From Blepharisma japonicum (lineage: Eukaryota > Ciliophora > Heterotrichea > Heterotrichida > Blepharismidae): a DNA stretch of 64,000 bases. The notes beneath the pieces were generated by a model that had not been told where the DNA came from, did not search any database, and saw only the letters and a program-made list of their open reading frames with translations. Below are positions 56,201 through 64,000 of this stretch, one piece after another. Both the position numbers and the translations under genes were made by a program. The first letter of the stretch is position 1. Each line of letters starts with the position of its first letter. The stretch is from the NCBI GenBank assembly GCA_949751835.1, contig CATKHK010000021.1, positions 186,001 through 250,000 on the forward strand. The letters run 5' to 3'.

Positions 56201-57325
56201 CTAACTCAATCCACCAATTACACTTATAAATGGGGTCTCAACTTTTGAATCATTAAGACTTATCGAACTTAAAATGCTTTTTGGGTCATTTTTATCGTCT
56301 TCTATCATTTTTGAAATATTAAAATCCTTGTTTAGAGCTTCTTCAGCTTTTAGTTCTTCGCCATTAAGCCTTCGGGACTGAGATCGTCTGATTTTATTAG
56401 AGATTTCTAAATCAGACTTTTGGATATAAATACCTCTATCACCAAGAATTTTTTCTATATACCTTATGGTGGCTCTACTTTCTAATAATAACAAAGTCTC
56501 TTCGTAATTATAGGTGGCATCGCAACCTACTTTTTCAATTAAATAAACGAAAATTTCATGATAATCCCTGTGCATATTTTTCCGGCTTCCAGCCGCAGTT
56601 ATTTGTATAACACTTTCATTTCTTTTATTTTTTGCTTGAAAATTGGCATGGCAAGTTTCATATAAAAATTTTATCATAGGATAATTTCCATTTCTGCATG
56701 CAATCATTGCACAATTTTCCCCTTGATGCTCATCCTGATAATCAATGTCCAAATAATATGGCACATACCCAGCATTCCGAAAATAGGTATTCAAATAGTC
56801 AATTATATTAATATATCCTTTATCACATGCACTCAAAACTGCGGTAACTGAAGATTTTATAGGCATATCGGAAAAAGCAGCCCTTTCAAAATCAACAGTT
56901 AAGCTTTCTCCAGTGCTAACTTGAGGAGTAGTGTCTTTGTTGCTAGTCAAGTAAATCGGTAAATAATAAATCAAAATTTCTAAATACCCTTGTTGGCAAA
57001 TTATGTCAATTGAAGTTATCCCATGTTTCTGAAAAAGCTTTTCCATGATACCTATATCAGCGCCTAGTCTTTTATGTAAATATTTAAAAACTTCGGTACG
57101 GCCAAGTCAAAGAGCATAGCCTAGAGGGTTTAGCTTTATTTCTTGTACTGCTGTGATTGAATCATTTAAAAGAGAGAATTCTGTGATAGTCTTGGATTGA
57201 TCTACAGATGATTTAATTAGATGCTCAAGTGAATGAGGGTTGTTACGTTCAATCGCCTCTTTAATTCTTAGGTTTAAAGCTTCAATATTACTTTCGTGCT
57301 GGTTTTTGCTACAGGAACAGCCCAT
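56201..57325 (-). CDS. Ankyrin-repeat protein with N-terminal lipidation signal
   Basis: 374 residues; start set at ATG 57325, giving MGCSCSKN, a signal for myristoylation with adjacent palmitoylated cysteines. One TGA Trp (YALWLGRTEVF). Ankyrin-like helices: HGITSIDIICQQGYLEILIY, SSVTAVLSACDKGYINIIDY, GENCAMIACRNGNYPMIKFL and ESVIQITAAG. The C-terminal 100 residues are charged. A membrane-bound scaffold is likely. Confidence 0.85.
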
Positions 57326-57645
57326 ATACAACTTTTATATTATTTAATATAAATTTTTGCTTAATTAATTCGTCTTAATCTTGTCGAGAAATTCTACATT
57401 CTTTTAAATTTCAGCTCTTCATAAATGGGCAAGCAGTTTTCAGGTTTTAAAATCAATCTATTAAGACAATAACGGCCCAGGCGATAGAAGCAAGTAAGTT
57501 ATTTTTTAGTTAAATTCTCTCCCAGAATTTATGGGAATTTCCATTTATTATATTTTCATAACAAAACAAATTTCAGGCTCATTTACTGGTCTCCTCCATA
57601 TCAATTATTGCAATAATTCAAAAAATATATTTTAATTATTTTACA
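57326..57645. other. Intergenic; one short coding-like patch
   Basis: About 320 bases. Around 57475-57620 a plus-strand frame with a possible 16-nt intron (GTAAGTTATTTTTTAG) reads KTITAQAIEA and continues to a TAA, but there is no ATG ahead of it, so no gene is called. Confidence 0.3.
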
Positions 57646-59022
57646 TTATCTTTTCACACAACTGAAACTTGATAGCAAACTATCAAAAGTGCTTTCCTTC
57701 TTTACTGGTTTTTTTCTTTTACCTGAATGTTGCACAGGTGATTCCAAAATTATTTTAAGCTGGTTTAATTCTCTTATTTTTGCTTGCAAAGCTGACTGTG
57801 ATATTTCTAAATTGTCATAATTTTTTTCTTCAGATTCTACTTTATTTTCCTCAACTTTTTCAGTGTCTTCTCTATCAAGCTTAACTAAACCAATCCCACT
57901 TGCAGAATTTCTATAGTCTTCTTCATCTTTAAATTCTTTAAATGTGCATTTTTCAATTAAATCATTTATGATAAATTCATATCGTGTATCCCCAAACTCC
58001 ACTTCACATATAAGTCCACTGATATTTGTAATTACCCCATTTCCATAATCTGGATGGGAAACTACATATGCTTCCTCAAAATCAGGATTTCGGGCATATT
58101 TTCTTATTCATTCATGCTTTAGGATTTCTTTTATATTAGGTCTAAGATGTGCATCAGTTAATAAACTTCGAATAAGGGATTTCGCTTCATCTGAAATTCC
58201 ACTGCCAAAATTAAATGTCTTATCTAGGATCAGCTTGCATTTGGCTCGGTCACTTTTTGCTCTAAAAGGTTCATGGCCGTGCAGCATTTCATATAAGAGA
58301 ACTCCTAGTGCCCATATGTCAACTTCATAAGAATAGTGGTCTAAATTTAAGACTTCTGGGGCCATATAGTCAAGGGTCCCGCAAAAAGTTGACCGTTCTT
58401 CACTTCCAAACGCACATCATCCAAAATCACAAATCTTTATTATATCATGATTACCTAACAAAATATTTTCAGGCTTTATATCTCGATGAATTACTTGCTG
58501 CTCATGCAGGTAATTAATTCCCAGGCAAACTTGCGTGAAAAAATTTCAGGCTTCGATTTCAGTTAATTTTCTTTTTCTTTTTATATAAGTAAATAAGTTG
58601 CCTTGCTCAGCATATTCAAGGACTAAATAAACATTGGTAGAATCTTCTAAATGATCATAGAGATTAATGATATTTCTATGGCTTAATGATCTATGAATTG
58701 ATATTTCTCTGTATAGAGTTTTCAGTGGAATTTTGGTTTCAATTAAACTTTTGCTGATTGATTTTAATGCAAGTTTTTCTCCTTTTATTGTTGTAATTAG
58801 CCTGACTTCTCCATAAGATCCTCGACCGAGTTTATAAGAGTTTGGATTTGATACAATTTGAAGATCCTCTAAAGTATAAATGTGAGGTCGGCAGTGCTTT
58901 GAGTGGTTTAGCTCTCAGTCTAATTTTAAGCAAGCTTCTGAGCAATATCTAGCCATACAGCAGTTCCTGCATACAATGGTTTCAGAAGATAAACTTGAGC
59001 AATCTGGATTGCAGCATTCCAT
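57646..59022 (-). CDS. MYND zinc finger fused to Aurora-like protein kinase and a tudor/SH3-like tail
   Basis: 458 residues from ATG 59022, continuous through four TGA Trp codons. Residues 3-44 form a MYND finger ([29 protein letters not shown]). Residues about 55-315 form a complete kinase: [47 protein letters not shown] and [14 protein letters not shown]. The DFGW plus CGTLDYxxPE signature is that of Aurora kinases. A small beta-barrel-like segment follows ([20 protein letters not shown]), then an acidic coiled tail. The MYND-kinase combination is unusual; MYND fingers usually bind Pro-rich partners. Active-site residues Lys, HRD Asp and DFG Asp are all present. Confidence 0.92.
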
Positions 59023-59879
59023 CTTATATTGTATACGTTATTTTAATATATTGTAATAAATCTTTTAGGCTTTAATAAATTGAATATTAATCAAAACCTC
59101 ATTTTAAATGTCAAACTAGATAATAAAAGCTAAAAATTCAAAAATTGATCAAAAAAATATTTCGAAATTATATATACTTAGATGATTTTTTTGAAAAAAT
59201 AATACTTATGAAACACCCATGAAAATGGCTAAAAGATATAATCTCCAAAGCTTTAGTTTTAAATTTATCAATTCAATGGATGATTTATCTAGTTAAAATG
59301 TGAATATTATATCTGAACTCTTAAACTGTATTCCAAATTCAGCATCTATTTTAATACAAAATAAAATCAATTATTTCAATAGCATTTTTATTTAAAAGTA
59401 TGGTGACTGGTGAAAAGGCATTTATCATTTGAACTTATACTGATTTTACTATAAAAAATTTCATATTAATGCGTATAGTTAATGGAGACAATATTCCATA
59501 TATATAATTATAGTTTATAAATGGTCTTATAATACTAAAAACATTATAATTGAATATCAAATTTACCAAAATATTTTATTCTTTTCAATTTTTAAAAGAA
59601 TATTTAAATCTGAGCTCTAAATCATTTTATATCATTTTCATATTTTTATAAGTTACCGTTTCTAATTATAATTTAATTTTCTTTTCTGAAATATAGCCTA
59701 AATTCCTATAAAGCCTCCTCAATATATTTTTCATGTCAAAACCTCTTCTATCTTAATTTTCAATATTCAAATAATTTTCTGAAATTTTAAAAAATATCCT
59801 ATCCATTAACCTAAAATCACCAATATGACTGATAAGCTTATATATAATAATTAGTCCTCAAGAGATTATAAACCTGAAT
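59023..59879. other. Long AT-rich spacer between divergent genes
   Basis: About 860 bases upstream of both the MYND-kinase and the next gene. A 38-codon frame (59208-59324, MKHPWKWLKDIISK...) exists if TGA is Trp, but its composition does not stand out. No gene called. Confidence 0.5.
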
Positions 59880-60728
59880 ATGAACCTGGATTCGCATCTA
59901 GCTCAAGAAGATACTGAGATTTTAAATGCTTTGAGTTTTCTCATTAGCAAATATTCGAGCATTAAAAGGAATTTGTTGGCGAATGAATTATATATTCCGC
60001 ATCATGAAAAAAGGCTTAACAAAAGCTCGAGCTCCTCCAATCTTGAATGCCTTTCTACAGACTCAGAAGGTTCTATTTCTCAACCTTATGAGACTAGACA
60101 GCACTACTCTGCACCTAGCCGCTCTCGAGCTTCATCAATAGCCAAAAGAAGTCAAAAAGTTTCAGTCTACTCTATAGATCAGTATTACACAATAGACACT
60201 GTTTTCTCTTCTTTAGTAGATAAGTACATGGGAACCTCATGGATTCAGCTTTCTGATGATGGGCCAGAAATTCATAAAACCGCAATTAAGCAGTTCTTTT
60301 TAGATTGTTGTGTCTCAGACCAAACTTTTATGAACTTGTTGCTTCATCCCCTCATCCCTAAGGAATGAATTACCCTTGATGACTTTACAAAATCAATAGA
60401 AGGTGCAAACAAAATTACAGCTTTTGGGCTCTTTCATTTAAGTTTACTGAGACCGACTGATAAAGCGAAAAAAAAATCATATAAATTCGAAAGACTACTA
60501 TGTAAGAATTATTTAGTTTACTTTAGATTTGTGGAGCATGAAGCTGGAAATGGATTAGGAAGAGATAGTTTATTTAGAGTACTAGATATGGCTGATAGAA
60601 GAGCAAGATCTCAGCTAGAAATGTGGGTAGAAATGCTGATGAAGAAAGCAAATGCTATTAGAGGTTATCAAAAAGAAAAAATCAGCTTCAATGAATTTAG
60701 ATATTTGATGAGTGAAGGTGTGATGTAA
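59880..60728 (+). CDS. Hypothetical protein, 282 residues
   Basis: ATG 59880 to TAA 60726-60728; one TGA Trp (PKEWITLDD). Ser-rich segment at about 45-95, otherwise helical. Near the end EKISFNEFRYLMSEG and earlier PKEWITLDDFTKSI resemble the exiting half of EF hands, but calcium-ligand loops are not complete. Possibly a degenerate EF-hand protein; not firmly assignable. Confidence 0.75.
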
Positions 60729-61392
60729 AAAGAAAGTAAATTTATCAATTTGAGAAAAGTGTAATGATTGTATATTTTTATATGCTGTAAATAATCGATT
60801 GTTCTTAGAAAAATTGGTCGATTATTGAAAATGAGAGGCTTTTAAGAAGAGAGGGTTTGCAGAGGTGAATTTTATTTTTTTTTATTTTAGAATCTAAGAT
60901 AATTTCCTTTTCTTTTTTAAAATTCTCAATTAGATTGCGTAATCTCATTATCTTTATATCCAGATCTATTTCTTTAAATTTAATTATCCATATGAATAAA
61001 TTATCGAAGTCAATTTATAAATTGAAAATTGGAAGTGTACAAATTGGCAGAAGTTAGATGTGCAGCTTTTATAAATTTATAATAAATATAATGATGGTCT
61101 GATTATGCAAAGGATAAAGATTCTATACAAAAATCTCATAACTCAATTGCCTAAAAACCATATAAGGCACTGCTTCCAGCTAAAAAATTCATTTCAGCAG
61201 GCTTATTAGAATATTTTAGCAATAGAAGTTTTATAAGTTTTGAAAAAATCTAAAACTTATAAAGCAGAGGAAATCATTTTTGGAAGCTGAATTACTGAAT
61301 GAGCTCCCACAAATGATCACTCTAATTACCCCGACAATAAGTCAATTTGAATATTAAATTGAAACTTTCTTAAATATTTATTGCAATTAAAG
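60729..61392. other. Intergenic, convergent genes, with one strong hairpin
   Basis: About 660 bases between the 3' ends of two convergent genes. Apart from the inverted repeat at 61230-61263 no feature is recognised. Confidence 0.5.
61230..61263. repeat. Perfect 12-bp inverted repeat (hairpin)
   Basis: TTTATAAGTTTT (61230-61241) and AAAACTTATAAA (61252-61263) pair perfectly around a 10-base loop. Lies between convergent genes, so it could be a transcript 3' structure or the trace of a small element. Confidence 0.5.
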
Positions 61393-61857
61393 CTAATTTA
61401 ATAAATCCACAATTTCTTGCATAAGCTCCTGAGTATTTGAAGGCGGAAGTGATTTAATTTCAGCTATTTCGAGTTTCCTCACAGCTAAGCTCAGCTCATC
61501 AGGATTTTCACACATAATCAAATGATTTCTGTCACTTAACTCTTTTGCTATTTCCAATTGATGATTATCCATAAGCTTTTGGTTGACCACAACAATCAGC
61601 TTTTTATTCTTTCTTAAAGCTTCCAGAATACTTCCAGCGCCAGCATGGCTAATAATTAAGTCAGCATTTTCCATGAATTCATCAAGAGATGGGGCAAATC
61701 TAAAGAATTCAATTTTAGGAGTAAACTCCCCACTCCCGATCTGACATAAAACTTTTGTTAATCCTTGATCCCTAAGAGCGTCCAGCACCTCATCAGTATC
61801 AATTGATTTAATTAATTCTTCAAATTTCGTCGTTCCAACAGTCACAAATACAGACAT
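61393..61857 (-). CDS. ALG13: UDP-GlcNAc transferase subunit ALG13
   Basis: 154 residues. Start set at ATG 61857 because the family begins MxxVFVTVGTT; here MSVFVTVGTTKFEELI. Further motifs: IEFFRFAPSLDEFMENADLI, ISHAGAGSILEAL and VVVNQKLMDNHQLEIAKEL. With membrane partner ALG14 it adds the second GlcNAc to the dolichol-linked N-glycan precursor on the cytosolic ER face. Divergent from the reductase fusion with an 88-base spacer. An in-frame extension upstream to 62049 overlaps that gene antisense and is rejected. Confidence 0.95.
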   Translation of the reverse strand: MSVFVTVGTTKFEELIKSIDTDEVLDALRDQGLTKVLCQIGSGEFTPKIEFFRFAPSLDEFMENADLIISHAGAGSILEALRKNKKLIVVVNQKLMDNHQLEIAKELSDRNHLIMCENPDELSLAVRKLEIAEIKSLPPSNTQELMQEIVDLLN

Positions 61858-61945
61858 ATTATAAATTTCTCTAGAGAAGACAGGCTGCAAAATTAATGCA
61901 CCTGAAGCTTCAAATTTTTTAAGTTTGTCGAATAAATCAATAAAT
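61858..61945. promoter_or_regulatory. 88-base shared divergent promoter interval
   Basis: The starts of ALG13 (minus) and the DOMON-b561 gene (plus) are 88 bases apart, so both core promoters must fit here or inside the coding ends. No TATA or other element is distinctive. Confidence 0.4.
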
Positions 61946-64000
61946 ATGAAGCAATTATGGTTAAATTTCTTTCTACTTGTGGCATTTGTGAATTCAAAAC
62001 CAGTTAGTGTGGTGCTCAGCAAGTACATGAATATGAGCTGGGAATTCATTGATGATGAAGTTTATATGAATTTTCAAGTAAATTTTATTTAGTGCGCGGC
62101 TGGCTGGTGCGGAATAGGCTTTGCAAGAACAATGTTTGGTTGTGATTACATTATAATACGAGCAGACAACCAAAATCCGCTTGAGCTATGAGATCAATAT
62201 TCAGGAACCCACTTAACTCCTCCTAATGATGAAGACCTTGGAGGTAAAAATGACTTGGTCTATGTAAGTGGAGGTTTCATTCCTACCACAAATAACACTT
62301 CAGTTCGTTCCAGTGGAATAATCGACGTAACTTTTAAGAGAAAACAAAATACAGGCGATAAATTTGATGCAGTTTTGTACCCAGGAATTACATATGAAAC
62401 TAATTTTGCTTATAGGTTTGAAGATTCCGAATATGTTCAGCCTGACTACTTTGGTATTTTTTATATAGAATGCACGAAATTAACATTTTCAGTAGCTCAA
62501 GATGGCTTCAAACAATCCGCACTACCACATACAACGCACAATATGGAGCATCATGGATTTACAGTTTCTTATTTCTGGGTCGTTTCTTTGCCTTTAGCCG
62601 TTTTAGTTGCCCGATACTGTAAACAATATTGATGGTGGTATTATGTTCATTTAATATTAGCAGGAAGCACTGTATTCGCGACCTTAATTGCATCAGCTGA
62701 AGCATTTAAATTCCATGAGCAAGCTTTCACAACTTATGACAAAATAAACAGATTTCACTCAAGGCTAGGCTTTTCATTGGCTTCTTTGGTGGTTGTGCAA
62801 GGCTTGACTGGGCTTTTATTGAGATTTTTTCAAAATTATACCAAGAATTTCGGAATGACAAGGCAAACAAGAAGGATCCATAGGGTCGTTGGATATTCAA
62901 TGCTTATGGTAGGACTTATCAATTGCCATTATGGTTGGGAGCTTTATGATGATATGGTGCTATTTCCCTACTGGGCAATGATTTCTGTTATTGTGTTTGG
63001 GTATCTTATGTTTGAATTTAGATACCAATTTAGCCATTATTTCAAGATTTTTGCGCAACCGAAATGGAATCTTCCGGTCATGACACATCAAGAAGCAATA
63101 AAACTAATAAAAGAAAATAAGCAAGAACTAATGTTTATTGATGAATTTGTCATTGATATAAAAAAATTCAAATCCTCTCATCCAGCTGGTTCCTACTTAT
63201 TAACAGCCTCAATAGGTCAAGATGCCGGAAAGTTTATAGCTGGCTGCACCAGCTTTGATGGCTGAATGATGCCATACAAACACTCAAGAAATGCACTTAC
63301 TATAGCCCGATCTCTTGCTATAGCTGAAATCCCTTACCCCCAAAATTTCTTACTCTCCTCAAAATCCTCAGAAAATGAAAGCCAAGAATTCATGAAATGG
63401 ACAATTGCACAAAAAGAATTGGTCTCACAAGGCATGTATTTATTAGAGCTTAGCTCTGACTATTATAAAATGAATACTGTTTGTGAATCTCTGTCGAACA
63501 TTGGGAAGCATTTTAGAGTTACAGGACTACACAAAGGAGAAGAAATATTTAAATACTACAGCGCTATATTTTGCAGCTTGAGTGATTGGGCTCAAGAAGC
63601 AAATGAAAAAGGGTTTACTACTAAAAGCTACCCAAAAACAAAGCCTGGGAGTATACAGTTTGTAATAAAGTTATATGAAAAAGGAAAGATGTCCCAGTTT
63701 ATGTATAGTCAAAATATAGGTAGCCAAATTATATTAAAAGGGCCATTAGGCACTGGATTATGTTTATATCAATTAAAAGGACACTATTTAGCATTTGCAG
63801 GAGGTACTGGAATAATACCATATTTAGATTTAGTTTATTATATATGAAAAGATGCCATAACAAATCAAGATTATTTCGCTCCAGTTTCGTCCAATACACA
63901 AAGAGTGAGCCATTTTTCATTAAAAATTTATATCGCTTTTAAAAATGAAGAAGTAGCATTCGCTCACGACTTATTTAGAGCCACCTCCGAACTCGTTGGA
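61946..64000 (+). CDS. DOMON-cytochrome b561-cytochrome b5-flavin reductase fusion (3' end outside window)
   Basis: join(61946..62077,62093..64000), 680 residues seen, continuing past the window. Order: signal peptide (MKQLWLNFFLLVAFVNS); DOMON domain (WEFIDDEVYMNF, AAGWCGIGFARTMFGCDYI); cytochrome b561 region with several hydrophobic helices and paired His (TTHNMEHHGFTVSYFWVVSL, YYVHLILAG, INRFHSRLGFSLA, RRIHRVVGYSM); cytochrome b5-like segment (FKSSHPAGSYLLTASIGQDA); and a ferredoxin-reductase-type FAD/NAD module (ILKGPLGTGL, YLAFAGGTGIIPYLDL). Intron GTAAATTTTATTTAG restores the DOMON motif. Likely moves electrons from NAD(P)H across a membrane to a luminal or extracellular acceptor such as ferric iron or ascorbate radical. 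The usual b5 HPGG reads HPAG. Confidence 0.9.

Noticed and set aside
57475-57620. Short coding-like frame with a possible 16-nt intron
   Set aside because: No ATG upstream in frame and no recognised homology; left as a note in the spacer.
59208-59324. 38-codon Trp-containing frame
   Set aside because: Length and composition are expected by chance when TGA is not a stop.
61858-62049. 64-residue N-terminal extension of ALG13
   Set aside because: The family starts at the MSVFVTVGTT block, and the extension is antisense to the signal peptide and first exon of the DOMON gene.

Overview
The window reads as compact, AT-rich macronuclear-type DNA of a heterotrich ciliate that decodes UGA as tryptophan, most like Blepharisma. 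Three observations made directly in the sequence support this. (1) Most conserved genes are interrupted by TGA exactly where homologues have Trp (topoisomerase II, class II ribonucleotide reductase, PP2A catalytic subunit, Myb, kinases), while every gene end is TAA or TAG. (2) Remaining breaks in conserved genes are healed by removing tiny introns of 15 or, twice, 16 bases, all GT...AG (13 found). (3) Spacers are short and gene density is high, with about 45 genes in 64 kb on both strands. Heterotrich introns of 15-16 nt and UGA=Trp in Blepharisma are established knowledge; the genus assignment is inference.

Layout. 0-6.5 kb: B12-dependent ribonucleotide reductase, an unknown gene, a kelch protein, an unknown basic protein, a Myb factor. 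6.5-9.5 kb: a small membrane-protein gene, a decayed partial copy of it, and other decayed coding sequence between the two copies. 9.6-18.7 kb: DNA topoisomerase II, a SHIPPO-repeat axonemal protein, two unknown genes, COX17, ribosomal eS27, OPA3-like. 18.7-28.4 kb: an E1-like ubiquitin-activating protein lacking the catalytic cysteine, an unknown gene, a HEAT-repeat phosphatase regulator, two tandem palmitoyl-protein thioesterases, thymidine kinase. 28.4-36.9 kb: four minus-strand genes, namely a calcium-dependent protein kinase, a coiled-coil protein, a membrane hybrid histidine kinase and a membrane cyclic-nucleotide phosphodiesterase. 37.8-44.4 kb: ATG101, two tandem CHFR-type FHA/RING ligases, small unknown genes, PP2A catalytic subunit. 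44.7-51.4 kb: a possible small structured RNA, a Tim44-like mitochondrial protein, BAH-PHD reader, oxysterol-binding protein, C2H2 zinc finger, an unknown gene and a GC-rich structured-RNA candidate. 51.8-64 kb: ubiquitin-like/eS31 fusion, SAM synthetase, SH3 protein, GYF protein without an ATG, a 44-codon small gene, ankyrin protein, a MYND-Aurora-type kinase fusion, an unknown gene, ALG13, and a DOMON/cytochrome b561/cytochrome b5/reductase fusion cut by the window end.

There are no operons. Genes are independent housekeeping and signalling units, many in divergent or convergent pairs with spacers of 20-150 bases. No tRNA, rRNA, CRISPR array or intact transposon was recognised. The most unusual items are the MYND-Aurora-type kinase fusion, the E1-like protein without its active-site cysteine, the multi-domain reductase fusion, and the two unidentified RNA candidates.
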